From CAVYXK01 sp963772445 (GTDB taxonomy: Bacteria > Pseudomonadota > Alphaproteobacteria > Acetobacterales > Acetobacteraceae), in NCBI GenBank assembly GCA_963772445.1, contig CAVYXK010000017.1, positions 682,001 to 746,000 of the forward strand: a stretch of DNA of 64,000 bases, read 5' to 3'. The notes under the pieces were generated by a model that was not told where the DNA came from, searched no databases, and was given only the letters and a program-made list of their open reading frames with translations. The translations under genes and the position numbers were made by a program. Shown here in pieces: positions 1-9,454 of this stretch (within the stretch, counting starts at the first letter, position 1; every line of letters begins with the position of its first letter).

Positions 1-2
1 AC

Positions 3-86
3 GTCAGGCTCTACGCGCCGGAGGACGCCACCCCGGCGCCGGGCGCGGCCATCGCGGTGACGCCGACGCGCGAGGGGAGTACCTGA
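3..86 (+). CDS. C-terminal end of an unidentified protein (cut by window edge)
   Basis: An open frame runs in from the left edge and stops with TGA at 84-86. The visible 27 residues include VRLYAP and end in PTREGST. The stop lies one base before the TTG start of the next gene, so the two are probably co-transcribed and translationally coupled. The segment could be the tail of a TOBE-type domain of an ABC ATPase, but it is too short to assign. Confidence 0.35.
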   Translation, partial: VRLYAPEDATPAPGAAIAVTPTREGST

Positions 87-87
87 G

Positions 88-435
88 TTGAATACCGTCA
101 TTCTCGGCGTCCGTAGTCTGGACGAGTCACTGGAGAATTTCCGCCGCGTATGGAAGACGGGGAAGGCGGAGACGGCGGCGCGGATCGATTTCGCGACCCC
201 AGAGCTGCTGTGGAACGTCCTCACAGCGAAACGTTGGGACATTCTCAAAGCCATGTGCGGAGGTGGTCCAATGTCGATCCGTGAGATTGCGCGCCGCGTG
301 GACCGTGATATCAAGGCGGTCCACGGCGACGTGCGTGCGCTCATTCTTACCGGTGTGCTCGACAAGACCGACGACGGAAGAGCGATATTTCCCTACGACA
401 CGGTGCATGTGGATTTCATGCTGAAGGCCGCGTGA
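88..435 (+). CDS. HTH transcriptional regulator of the HVO_A0114 / COG4190 type, possible antitoxin
   Basis: A 115-residue protein starting at a TTG codon one base after the previous stop. The C-terminal half (about residues 60-110) reads as a winged helix: MSIREIARRVDRDIKAVHGD is a helix-turn-helix, followed by LILTGVLDKTDDGRAIFPYD, a wing-like hairpin. This matches small putative DNA-binding proteins of the COG4190/HVO_A0114 group, which in many genomes follow a small toxin-like gene. The coupled upstream frame is cut by the window edge, so a toxin partner can be neither confirmed nor excluded. The protein probably binds DNA and autoregulates its operon; that is inferred from family behaviour. 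Confidence 0.6.
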   Translation: MNTVILGVRSLDESLENFRRVWKTGKAETAARIDFATPELLWNVLTAKRWDILKAMCGGGPMSIREIARRVDRDIKAVHGDVRALILTGVLDKTDDGRAIFPYDTVHVDFMLKAA

Positions 436-607
436 ATGCACTGCAGAAGCGGCAGGCGAGGATAGGGCAACGCATTTTCCGGCGGCGTGCCCCTCATCAT
501 GGACTGCGACGATCGTCCCAAATGCGATTGCCCCGCGGTGAGGATGGCCGCCAGCATCCCCCTTGATTCGGGACTGCCTGCGCTTTGCCAGCCTGCGGTA
601 GGGCTGT

Positions 608-2758
608 ATGACTGGCCCGGCCCCGCAATCAGGTGACAGCGCGCCGATGCCCCTTGCCCCGCCAGCCGCCCGTCTCGCCGTGGATATCGGCGGCACCTTC
701 ACCGACCTTGCACTCGAAGAAGGCGAGCGGCGCTTCACCGTCAAGGTCCTGACCACCCCAGCCGCGCCGGAGCAGGGCGTGATGGCGGGCGTGCGCACGG
801 TGCTGGCGGCCGCCGGGCTGACGCCGTCCGACGTCGGCGATCGTGATCCACGGCACGACGCTTGCCACCAACGCGGTGATCGAGCGCAAGGGCGCGCGGA
901 CAGCGCTGCTGACCACCGAAGGGTTTCGCGACGTGCTGGCGATGGGCAACGAAAGCCGTTACGACCAGTACGACCTCAACATCGTGCTGCCGGAGCCGCT
1001 GGTGCCGCGATATTTGCGGCTGCCGGTGCCGGAGCGGCTGGACAACGAGGGCAACGTGCTGCTGCCCGCTGGACGAGACGGCGGTGCGCGCCCTGATCCC
1101 CGTGCTGGAGCGCGAGCGGGTCGAAAGCATCGCGGTGGGTTTCCTGCATGCCTTCGTCAATCCGGTGCACGAGCATGTCGCGCGCGGAGATCCTGGCGGA
1201 GGAATTGCCCGGCCTCCCGATGTCGCTGTCCAGCGACGTGTCGCCGGAGATGCGCGAGTGGGAGCGGTTTTCGACCACCGCGGCCAACGCCTACGTGCAA
1301 CCGCTGATGGCCCGGTATCTGCGCCAGCTCGAGGCAGAGCTGCGGGCGATCGGCACCGAGGCGCCGATTTTCCTGATGCTGTCGGGCGGCGGGCTGACCA
1401 CGATCGAGACCGCCTGCCGCTTCCCGATCCGGCTGGTGGAAAGCGGCCCGGCGGGCGGCGCGATCTTCTCGGCGCATCTCGCCCGGCAATGCGGGCTGCC
1501 GAGCGTGCTGTCGTTCGACATGGGCGGCACCACGGCGAAAATCTGCCTGATCGACGACTGGCCGGCCGCAGACCGCGCGCAGCTTCGAGATCGCCCGGGT
1601 CGGGCGCTTCCAGAAGGGCTCCGGCCTGCCGCTGCGCATTCCGGTGATCGAGATGGTGGAGATCGGCGCCGGCGGCGGCAGCCTGGCGCATGTCGATGCG
1701 ATGGGGCGGATCGCGGTCGGGCCGGAGAGCGCCGGCGCCGATCCGGGGCCGGCCTGCTACGGGCGTGGCGGGCGGCTGCCGGCGGTGACCGATGCGAACC
1801 TGCTGCTCGGGCGCTACGATCCGGCGCGGTTTGCCGGCGGGACGATGCAGCTTGAAGGCGAAGCGGCGCGTGATGCGATGGCTGCCGAGATTGGGCGGTC
1901 GGCTCGGCCTGTCGCCGGAGATGGCCGCGCTCGGCGTCATCGAGATGGTCGATGAGAACATGGCGAACGCCGCGCGCGTGCACGCGATCGAGTCCGGCAA
2001 GACCTATGAGGGGCGAACCCTGATCGCGTTCGGCGGCGGCGGCCCGGTGCATGCGTGCCGGGTTGCGGAGAAGCTGGGCATCACGCGGGTGCTGGTGCCC
2101 GTCCGGCGCCGGCGTCGGCAGCGCGATCGGCTTCCTGCGCGCACCCGTCGGCTATGAGGTGGTGCGCAGCCTATATCAGCGCTTCTCCAGCTTCGACGTG
2201 GCCGCGGTGAACGCGCTGCTGGCGGCGATGTCGGCCGAGGCGGCGGAGGTGGTGGCTCAGGGCAGCTTCGGCGCGCCGACGACGGAGAGCCGCCTCGCTT
2301 ACATGCGGTATGTCGGCCAGGGACACGAGATCCCGGTGCCGCTGCCGGCGCGTGCGCTGCACGAGCATGACGTGGCGGCGATCCGGGCGGCGTACGATGC
2401 GGAATACACGCAGATTCTACGATCGCCCGGTGCCTGGCTCGGACGTCGAGATCATGAGCTTCGCCGTGCAGGTAACAACCGACGCCGCAGGCGGCGACCC
2501 CCAATCACCTCTCCCGCTTGCGGGAGAGGTCGGATCGCGCACTGATCGGGGTGAGGGCCGCCCTCAGCCAATCCGCGACACCGTGACCGGCGAGGTCTCC
2601 GACTGGGCGGTGTACGACCGCGCCTCGCTGCCGCGCGGGTCCCGCGTTGGCGGACCGGCATGATCGCCGAGGACGAAACCTCCACGCTGGTCGGCCCCGG
2701 CTGGACGGCGAACGTGAACGGATTCGGCTATATCGAGCTGGTGCGGGAGACGGCATAG
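608..2758 (+). pseudogene. hyuA: N-methylhydantoinase A / 5-oxoprolinase subunit, multiple frameshifts
   Basis: The pieces together cover a full-length HyuA of about 710 residues, the ATP-dependent hydantoinase/oxoprolinase half that pairs with HyuB. Seen in order: VDIGGTFTD phosphate-binding motif near residue 26, HGTTLATNAV, SGPAGGAIF, SFDMGGTTAK, AFGGGGPVHA, and the C-terminal segment GPGWTANVNGFG. The frame changes near 836, 1070, 1180, 1575, 1885, 2100, 2412 and 2660. The first seven changes are all +1, most simply one extra base each; the last goes the other way. A palindromic repeat is translated in frame near 2497-2560. The stop (2756-2758) overlaps the GTG start of hyuB. Either a decaying gene or a stretch with assembly indels. 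Confidence 0.85.
2497..2560. repeat. GC-rich palindromic repeat inside hyuA
   Basis: A perfect 24-bp palindrome at 2507-2530 (two arms ACCTCTCCCGC and GCGGGAGAGGT around TT) lies within a repeat unit that resembles palindromes near 5809-5835, 12777-12815, 38069-38105 and 39833-39882. It lies in the hyuA frame and adds residues SPLPLAGEVGSR that have no counterpart in the family as I know it. Confidence 0.7.
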
Positions 2759-4452
2759 TGTCGAAGGAAACCAATGCGCTTGCACAGATCCAGCGGCAGG
2801 TGATGTGGAACCGCCTGATCGCGGTGGTAGAGGAGCAGGCGCAGACCATGATCCGCACCGCCTTCTCGACCACCGTGCGCGAGGCGGGCGACCTGTCCGC
2901 CGGCATCTTCGATCTGCACGGGCGCATGATGGCGCAGGCAGTGACCGGCACGCCGGGCCACGTCAACTCGATGGCCGAGAGCGTCGGGCATTTTCTGAAG
3001 AAATTCCCGGCGCACACGATGCGCGAGGGCGATCACTACATCACCAACGATCCCTGGCTGGGCACCGGCCATCTGCACGACCTGACGGTGGTCACCCCTG
3101 CCTTCCGCCAGGGACGGATCGTCGGCCTGTTCGCCAATACCGCGCACGTGATCGACGTCGGCGGGCTGGGTATGGGGCCGGAGGGCCGCTCGGTGTTCGA
3201 GGAAGGGATCTACATCCCGATCATCAAGTGTTTCGACCAGGGGCGGGCCGAACCAGACCTTCTTCGACTTGATCCGCGCCGGCTCCCGCCTGCCGGTGGA
3301 GCTTGAGGGCGACGTTTATTCGCTGTGCGCCTGCAACGACGCCGGGGCGAAGCGGCTGATCGAGATGATGGACGAATTCGGGATGGACAGTCTCGAACCG
3401 CTCGCCGGCTTCATCTTCGACAGCTCGCTGCGCGCCACGCTGGCGGAGATCGCGCGGCTGCCGAAAGGGTCGTATCGCGGCGAGATGTGGTCGGACGGGT
3501 ATGACGACCCGATCCGGCTTTCGGCCGCGATGACCATCCTGGACGATGCGATCGAGGTCGATTACGCCGGCACGTCCGGCCTGTCGAACCGCGGCATCAA
3601 CGTGCCGCCCGCCTATTGCCGCGCCTATTCCTGCTTCGGCATCAAGTGCGTGGTGGCGCCCGAGATCCCCAACAACTGGGCCAGCCTGTCGCCGTTCCGG
3701 ATGAAAATACCCGAGGGCTGCATCCTGAACGCACCGCGGCCGTACCCGGTTTCGGTGCGCCACGTGATCGGCCATCTGCTGCCCGACCTGATGATGGGCT
3801 GCCTGCATCAGGCGGTGCCTGAACGGGTGACGGCGGAAGGCGCTTCGTCGCTGTGGAACCCGCCGCTGCGGGGCGGATCGTCGGTGTCGGGGCAGGCGCG
3901 CGGCAACCGGCCGGTGGTGCCGGATTTCGAGATCATCACGTTCAATTCCGGCGGGACCGGGGCACGGCCGTCGTCCGATGGCCTGAACGCCACCGCTTTC
4001 CCGTCCGGGGTGCGCACGATGCCGGTGGAGGCGACCGAGAACGTCGCTCCGGTGATCTTCTGGCGCAAGGAACTGCGGCCGGATTTCGGGCGGCGCGGGC
4101 CGCACGCGCGGCGGGGTGGGGCAGATCATGGAGATCGGCGCCAAGGGCGATCTGGAATTCGCGGTGAATGCGACGTTCGACCGCGTGGCGCACGCGCCGA
4201 AGGGCCGCGACGGCGGGCTGCCAGGCGCGGCCGGCGTGGTGCGTCTGAAGTCGGGCGAAGCGGCTGCGCACGAAGGGGTTTCAGATAATTCCCGATGGCG
4301 ACCGGCTGATCCTGGAGCTGCCGGGCGGCGGGGGGATGGGCGATCCGGCGGCGCGCGATCCGGCGCTGGTAGTCCGCGACGTGCGGGATGGGTTGGTGTC
4401 GGAGGACAATGCGCGAGGATTATATTCGGCTGTGCCGCCACGGCGCGGGTAG
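2758..4452 (+). pseudogene. hyuB: N-methylhydantoinase B / 5-oxoprolinase subunit, frameshifted
   Basis: The pieces span about 565 residues, the normal length of HyuB, the partner of HyuA in hydantoin or 5-oxoproline hydrolysis. The start is GTG at 2758, overlapping the hyuA stop. Conserved family segments are visible: MIRTAFSTTVREAGDLSAGI, GHYITNDPWLGTGHL-like text, a central NRGINVPPAY, and a Gly-rich tail LPGGGGMGDP. The frame moves +1 near 3250, 4095 and 4255, so the protein cannot be made from this sequence as written. Stop TAG at 4450-4452. The two genes form one operon. Confidence 0.85.
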
Positions 4453-4538
4453 CGTGGTCAAATGGTACGCCGGGGCACAAAACCAGCTCGCGCAACTTGT
4501 CATTGTGAAGAGCGAAGCGAAGAAGCAATCTCCCGCCC

Positions 4539-4649
4539 ATGGAGCCTCAGTATTTCGCTTACATCCTCACCAACAGCCGCCATACGGTGCTCTATACCCG
4601 GGTGACCAACAACCTGATACGTCGCGTGACCAGGCGACCGAAAGATTGA
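4539..4649 (+). pseudogene. GIY-YIG nuclease domain, N-terminal remnant
   Basis: A 36-residue frame beginning MEPQYFAYILTNSRH, the first strand and loop of small GIY-YIG proteins of about 90-100 residues. It continues VLYTRVTNNLIRRV and then stops. In intact relatives the position of Arg in YTRVTNN is Gly (YTGVTN). The remaining two thirds of the domain, including the catalytic Arg and Glu, are missing. Fragment only. Confidence 0.65.
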
Positions 4650-4677
4650 TTCTTCCGGGTGGCGGGCTCATGTCGTC

Positions 4678-4699
4678 ATGGCCGGCAAAGGCCGGCCAT
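4678..4699. repeat. short dispersed palindrome
   Basis: ATGGCCGGC and GCCGGCCAT arms around a short centre, in a context (gtcatggccggc) that recurs at 12489-12500 and 12613-12634. Likely a dispersed intergenic palindrome of this genome. Confidence 0.5.
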
Positions 4700-4958
4700 C
4701 CACGTTTGTTCTTCGTGCCGGTAAGAAAAGCCGCGGATGCCCGGCCTCCGCCAGGCTTGACCCAGTGGCGCTCCGGGACGGTCAATCGTAAGGGCCGTTA
4801 GTAAAAGTTCGCACCTGGGTTCGATTGGGGGGCTAGACAGACATTTGCTTCGTTATAGGAATGGAATGTAGACTAAGAATTGCTAATTTTTAATATCCGC
4901 GGTTGACTTTGGTCGTCCAGCGACATATATAGTGGGAATCGGTGCAACATAGAACCAG

Positions 4959-5186
4959 GTGGAGATCAAGCTGCCTCGCAAACCTAGCCTCAACCAAGTC
5001 TTCCGCTCGGCGCGTATCGAGCGTGGACTGTCGGTCGCAGAAGTTGCCGCGCGTGTCGGTGTCACCGCTCCTTGCGTATATTTCTGGGAGATGGGTCGGA
5101 CACGGCCGCGTGATGCCAATCTGACGATGCTCTGCAAAACGCTGAAGTTACCGATTCGGGCGACTCGCGCGCTCGCTGGTAACTAG
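4959..5186 (+). CDS. small XRE-family helix-turn-helix protein
   Basis: A 75-residue protein from a GTG start. It is essentially one Cro/C1-type HTH domain: FRSARIERGLSVAEVAARVG (residues 16-35) forms helices 1-2 and VTAPCVYFWEMGRTRPRD the recognition helix with the WExGRxxP signature of this family. The C-terminus LPIRATRALAGN is short. No partner gene is evident; the downstream stretch is a remnant. The local upstream DNA (4800-4950) is noticeably richer in A/T than its neighbours, which suggests acquired DNA. Confidence 0.6.
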   Translation: MEIKLPRKPSLNQVFRSARIERGLSVAEVAARVGVTAPCVYFWEMGRTRPRDANLTMLCKTLKLPIRATRALAGN

Positions 5187-5251
5187 TCCACGGGCACATT
5201 CTGCCGATTTGCAACGGCAGATCTGCTGCGGAATATGGTCGGCGCCGGACG

Positions 5252-5380
5252 ACTGCCGGTGACCGCATCGCCGCAGTGGTGGACCTTGGCGCCGAGTCAG
5301 CCGACCGCGAAGTCGTCGCCGCCGGCCGTGCCTTGGCGCCCGGCTTCATCGACGCGCACCCGCATGACGCTACCCCGTGA
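5252..5380 (+). pseudogene. N-terminal remnant of a D-aminoacylase-type amidohydrolase
   Basis: A frame reading DRIAAVVDLGAESADREVV then AAGRALAPGFIDAHPHD ends at TGA 5378-5380. This is the typical start of N-acyl-D-amino-acid deacylase and related amidohydrolases, where FIDxHxHD carries the first metal-binding histidines. In most relatives the motif is GFIDxHTHDD; here it ends after HPHDATP. The catalytic barrel is absent. The remnant abuts the stop codon of the convergent gene that follows. Confidence 0.55.
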
Positions 5381-5671
5381 CTAGCTCCAACGGGTCACGA
5401 CTTCGGCCGCAACGTCACGCCCTGGCGGGCCATCAATCTCATCCACGATCGCCTTGGCGCTGGCATCGCCTCCCCCAGCGAGCCGCGCCGTCGCGTCGGC
5501 CAACTGATCGAGCTGCGCGCGCAGCTTCTGGCCCTCCGCGACCGCCTGCTCTTGCGCAACACGAATTGCGGCGATCTCGATCCGCTGCTGCACCAGCCGC
5601 TCGGTGCGGAAGGCTGTGGCGATCAGGAACGCCGCGGCAAGCACCAGCAGCGGCCAGCGCAGGACGACCAT
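5381..5671 (-). CDS. small membrane-anchored coiled-coil protein, unknown function
   Basis: About 96 residues from the ATG whose complement is CAT at 5669-5671. The N-terminus has one hydrophobic segment, VVLRWPLLVLAAAFLIATAF, then a helix rich in Glu, Gln, Arg and Ala (residues about 25-70, RTERLVQQRIEIAAIRVAQE), which looks like a short coiled coil. A longer frame continues upstream through the palindromic repeat at 5809, which argues for the shorter start. I do not recognise the family. It lies downstream of the sterol desaturase gene on the same strand. Confidence 0.45.
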   Translation of the reverse strand: MVVLRWPLLVLAAAFLIATAFRTERLVQQRIEIAAIRVAQEQAVAEGQKLRAQLDQLADATARLAGGGDASAKAIVDEIDGPPGRDVAAEVVTRWS

Positions 5672-5783
5672 CCGGATCTCATGGAGAAGACCGACACCGC
5701 CCGACAAGCGGAGCTGGTTCGCCTGCTCAGCCGCCTGCCGGAGCGGTGCGAGCACTGACGCGGAGATTGGTCCGGCGGGGCCC

Positions 5784-6773
5784 TCACCCGCCGCCGTGAC
5801 GCGCAGCGACCTCTCCCGCCAAAGGCGGGAGAGGTGGATTGGGGCCGCGCCCCAACATTGCCGCCGCAAAACGCCGAGCACCCGCCCATTGCTGGCGCAG
5901 ATAGCCGCCGCTCGCCAGCGCCTCCTCCCCGCTTGGATCGCCGGTACGCGCGTAATCACGCGAGAAATCCGCCGTGCCGAACAGCATGTCCCACCACGGC
6001 AGCACCGCGCCATAGTTGCAGCTCCGCTGGCCGGCTGCCAGCACCCCATGATGGGCGCGGTGAAATCGCGGCGAGACGATCAGCCGCTCGCCCAGCCAGC
6101 CGTAGGACAGCCGGACATTGGCGTGCGACAGGCTTTCGACGAAGCGCAGCATCAGCACCAGCAAGGGGAACTGCAGCGGCGGCACGCCGATCAGCAGCGC
6201 GATCACGCCGAACCAGACAGCGCCGATCAGGTCGTCCAGCAGGTGGTTGCGATCATCCGACCAGAACGTCATCTGGCGCTGCGCATGGTGCAGCGAATGC
6301 AGCGCCCACCACCAGCCGACCCGATGCGAGATCCGGTGCCGCCAGTAATCGGCGGCATCCAGGACAATTGCATACATCACGAAGGTAACCACCGGGTGGC
6401 CGAGCAGCGGCGGAAACAGCAGCTCCAACATCGGCGGCACCCAGCCGTGCTCGGCCAGCCACCCGTTCATCGCCACCTGCGCCTGATAGAACAGCACGAA
6501 GGTGAACAGCGGCAGGATGCCGACGCGCGAAATCACCGTGTAGAGCACATCGACGCCAACCGCCTTTTGGTCGGGCCACCGCTCCACCGGTCGCCAGCGC
6601 TCCAGCGGTACGCAGACCGCATACATCACCGCGACCTGCAAGGCGCCGTACACCGCGAACAGCGCCCAGCCGTAAGACATATCCTCCCACCGCATCCAGC
6701 CGAGCTGGTAAAGCAGCGGCAGCAGCAGATGCTCCTGCAACCAGCCCGCGGCGAGATCGAACGGGTCACGCAT
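5784..6773 (-). CDS. fatty acid hydroxylase / sterol desaturase family membrane protein
   Basis: 329 residues, polytopic. The three histidine clusters that bind the di-iron centre are all present: HRISH, HSLHH and HRAHH, with further His and Asn residues in between (SLSHANVRLS). Several hydrophobic spans precede and lie between them. The family hydroxylates or desaturates lipid acyl chains, sterols or carotenoids in the membrane; the substrate cannot be deduced here. The last 20 or so residues (after about residue 305, PNPPLPPLAGEVAARHGGG) are encoded by a dispersed palindromic repeat, so the original stop has probably been lost and the C-terminus extended. It starts 7 bp downstream of the stop of the beta-propeller gene, so the two are likely co-transcribed. 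Confidence 0.85.
   Translation of the reverse strand: MRDPFDLAAGWLQEHLLLPLLYQLGWMRWEDMSYGWALFAVYGALQVAVMYAVCVPLERWRPVERWPDQKAVGVDVLYTVISRVGILPLFTFVLFYQAQVAMNGWLAEHGWVPPMLELLFPPLLGHPVVTFVMYAIVLDAADYWRHRISHRVGWWWALHSLHHAQRQMTFWSDDRNHLLDDLIGAVWFGVIALLIGVPPLQFPLLVLMLRFVESLSHANVRLSYGWLGERLIVSPRFHRAHHGVLAAGQRSCNYGAVLPWWDMLFGTADFSRDYARTGDPSGEEALASGGYLRQQWAGARRFAAAMLGRGPNPPLPPLAGEVAARHGGG
5809..5835. repeat. palindromic repeat at the 3' end of the sterol desaturase gene
   Basis: ACCTCTCCCGCC and GGCGGGAGAGGT arms around AAA. Same family of palindrome as in hyuA (2507-2530). Translated as the C-terminal tail of the antisense gene. Confidence 0.7.
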
Positions 6774-6779
6774 GGCAAC

Positions 6780-7742
6780 TCATCGGGCCGCGAGATTAGC
6801 CGGCGTTGGCGCCTTCGGATTCAGGAAAATCCCGTGCGGCGATCGCCCGACATCGATCGTCTTGACCTGCCCGCTGGCCGGATCGAGCACCGCGACCGAT
6901 TCGGCGAAGCGGCGGGTGATCCAGACCTTGCCGTCCGGCGCAAAAGCCAGGTCGTCCGGGCCGCCGGCGACCTGATACGTGCGCACAGCCTGCAGGCTGT
7001 GCGCGTCCAGCACTGTGATGGTACCTGCGACGCGGTTGTTGACCCAGATCGTCTTCCCGTCCGGCGACACGAAAAGATTGTGCGCGCCCTTGCCGGTAAC
7101 AACGTGGCCCAGCACGCCTCCGTCCGCCGGATCGACCTCGGCAAGGTAATCGCTGCCCATATCGGCGACCAACAGCTTTCCGTCGTGCCATAGCACGCCC
7201 GCCGGCGTATTACCGACCGGCTTGTCCCACAGCATTTGCATGGTCCGCAAATCGATTGCCACCAGCCGGTTGCTGCCCTGCAGGCTGACGAATACCCGCC
7301 CGGAATCCGGCGCGAAGGCCAGGTGACTCGGCATCGAACGGATCGGGAACCGCTTCACCAGCTTGTAGTCTCCCGCGCTGTACACGTCGATCTGGTTGCG
7401 GGCGAGGCCGTTCACCACCAGGAACCGGCCGTCCGGGCTGAAGCCGAGCTGATACGGATCCGCCACCACCACCCGGCGCTGCAGCACGCCAGTCTCGGGA
7501 TCGAGGAACAGCAGCGCATTGCCCGACGAATCACCGACGATCAGGGATGCGCCGTCGGGGCTCAAGGCCCAGTGGTGCGGCTCCCGCAGCGCCGGGACAC
7601 GCCGCAGCTCCTTGTCGCGGGCCATGTCGATCAGGCTAATCGACGCGCCGTCCGAGTTCATCACGAAGGCTATGCCGGCGGCCGCCGCCGGTAGCGGCGC
7701 GGCAGCGATCAGCAGAATCAAAAGCAGGCCGAAGGCACGCAT
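6780..7742 (-). CDS. secreted YVTN/YncE-type beta-propeller protein
   Basis: 320 residues from the ATG at 7742 (complement). Residues 1-22 are a clear signal peptide (MRAFGLLLILLIAAAPLPAA, then AA/G), so the mature protein is periplasmic. The rest shows about seven repeats of the form HLAFAPDSGRVFVSL, LGFSPDGRFLVVNG and DDLAFAPDGKVWIT, the blades of a YncE-like propeller. Such proteins act as binding scaffolds; no catalytic motif is visible. The stop lies close to the start of the sterol desaturase gene on the same strand, which suggests a two-gene operon. Confidence 0.8.
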   Translation of the reverse strand: MRAFGLLLILLIAAAPLPAAAAGIAFVMNSDGASISLIDMARDKELRRVPALREPHHWALSPDGASLIVGDSSGNALLFLDPETGVLQRRVVVADPYQLGFSPDGRFLVVNGLARNQIDVYSAGDYKLVKRFPIRSMPSHLAFAPDSGRVFVSLQGSNRLVAIDLRTMQMLWDKPVGNTPAGVLWHDGKLLVADMGSDYLAEVDPADGGVLGHVVTGKGAHNLFVSPDGKTIWVNNRVAGTITVLDAHSLQAVRTYQVAGGPDDLAFAPDGKVWITRRFAESVAVLDPASGQVKTIDVGRSPHGIFLNPKAPTPANLAAR

Positions 7743-7777
7743 GCGGGACCCCGAGTATGGCGTGCCCACGCCACGCC

Positions 7778-9135
7778 CTATCGTTGCGCTTCCTCGGCTT
7801 CCAGCCGGCCGCGGGCAAACACGGCGGAGACGAAAGCGAACAGCACCGACGCGGAGGTGGAGATCAGCACGTTGTCGGTAAACGCATGGCACGCAAAAGC
7901 GATGAAGACCAGCCGGATGATGCAGCGGTCGGTGCGGCAAAGATACCGGGCGTGGCAAATGCACCACAGCGCGAACAGGCAGATCAGCAGTGCCCGGCCG
8001 AGCTGGCCGCCTTCCACCGCGATCCGCAAATATTCATTATGCGCCGCCCAGGTGTGCATGTAGCGGACGATGTCGCTGGTCTGCGGCACGATGTGTTGCC
8101 GGCCCCGACGCCCCAGCCGAACCAGGGCGACTCGGCGGCGGCGCGTTCGAACAGCGGCCAAAGCTCGTCTCGGCCACTCAGGTTGTCCGCCTGATGGGCC
8201 GCCACGTTGAACAGGCGGAGCGTCGAGAGGCTGTCGGCCAGCCCAACCAGAAGCGGGATGGCTGCGGCGGCGGCCAACAGCATCAGCAGTCGACTGTTTC
8301 GCGATAGCGCTGGCGACGGCACAAAGGCCAGGGTTAGTCCGACGACCGCGCTGCCATACAGCAGCGGCGCGCGCGCCCCGGTCAGCACCAGGACCACGAA
8401 ATTGGCTGCCATTAGCAGCGCATAAGGCCATCCGCCCTGGCGATAGAGTTGAACCAGGCAGGCATAGATCGCCGCCAGGGCGAAGCCGGCCAGGAAGGCC
8501 GGATGGCTGAGCGCCGCCAGCCGCATTCCACCCGAATCCACGAACAGCGGCCGGATTCCGACGATCGCCAATACGCCGCCAGCAGTGACATTGAACAGCG
8601 GGATCCAGCAGGTAACCCGGATGATCGCCCGCACCCAGCCGGTTGACAGCCGGCTGAACGAGAAGGCGAACGGCGCCACCGAACCGGCCAGCGACCGCAG
8701 GCTGTCTGTCAACGACAGGCCCGGATGCAGCCCGTGCGCCCAGCCGCCCACGAACATCGCGACGAAGGCGAAACCAGGGTTGAATGGGTCGGCGCACGGC
8801 CCGAATCGCAACACTGCCAGCCCGGCCAGGGCCAGGCCGGCGGCCTTCACCGCGGCGATAATCGGCTGGTAGGCGGCCGGGCCCAGCAGGTCGCCCAGCG
8901 ACATCTCCAGGGTGCAGCCGGTGACCAGCAACCAGACTGCGCAGGCGCCCACATTGTGGCGGAAGGCGAGCAGCGCCACCGCGCCCGCCCCGAGTGCTGC
9001 CAGCAGTGGAAAGAAGAGTGTTGGCGCCAGGACAGCCACCGCGGCTGCGCCCGCCAGCGCCGCCGCTGCGACTGCCCTATCGGGTGTGAACAGGGCCTTG
9101 CCATGGCCGCCATGCTGCGCCGCGTCGCTCGCCAT
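7778..9135 (-). pseudogene. O-antigen ligase-like (Wzy/WaaL) membrane protein, one frameshift
   Basis: The first 340 residues contain about ten hydrophobic segments and end in WFGWGVGAGNT, the motif preceding the large periplasmic loop of Wzy_C-type O-antigen ligases and polymerases. The reading frame then changes near 8098 and continues as TSDIVRYMHTWAAHNEYLRI, where AHNEYL is the usual His-containing ligase motif, followed by two or three more membrane segments and a stop at 7778. The whole length (about 450 residues) and membrane pattern fit the family. A one-base frame change makes the sequence non-functional as written; it may be an assembly error. Confidence 0.75.
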
Positions 9136-9454
9136 ATGCCCGCTGTAACGACGAAGCTTTACGGAATTGTCTTCGCCGGAGTGGTCCTGCCCCCCCTCCC
9201 CCGCGCGCTACAGCAGTCGCATAAGTGGGAAATGATTGCCGCTCGGGTGCGCCCTGCCTGACTGCGGTGAATTATCTTGCGCTGTCCCGAAACAAATCTG
9301 CACGAACGGCCAACGCTTAGCCCGCTTCCGCAACGTCATCCCGCCCGGTTCATCGCCCCACGCATCCAAGTGTCCGCTTGGTGCGTCCCGCCCCACCTCT
9401 CGCCAACGAACCACCGGTTGACGGACCCCCACCCTCCGGCGAAGGATCGCCGCC
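9136..9454. other. intergenic region upstream of the trp operon, no gene seen
   Basis: Between the divergent ligase-like gene and trpG. I see no convincing open frame, no tandem Trp codons that would mark an attenuator leader, and no terminator. A promoter for trpGDC-moaC must lie here or further upstream. Confidence 0.4.

Noticed and set aside
2400..2570. A CRISPR-like array in the palindromic repeats
   Set aside because: The palindromes are single, dispersed and without regular spacers.
5252..5380. A working D-aminoacylase
   Set aside because: Only the first metal-binding motif is present, followed at once by a stop.
8785..9113. Long plus-strand frames opposite the O-antigen-ligase gene and other genes
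   Set aside because: Arg/Pro/Ala-rich shadows of the real minus-strand gene; no ribosome-binding site and no recognisable domain.
9136..9454. Trp attenuator leader before trpG
   Set aside because: No short frame with adjacent Trp codons and no terminator/antiterminator pair could be found.
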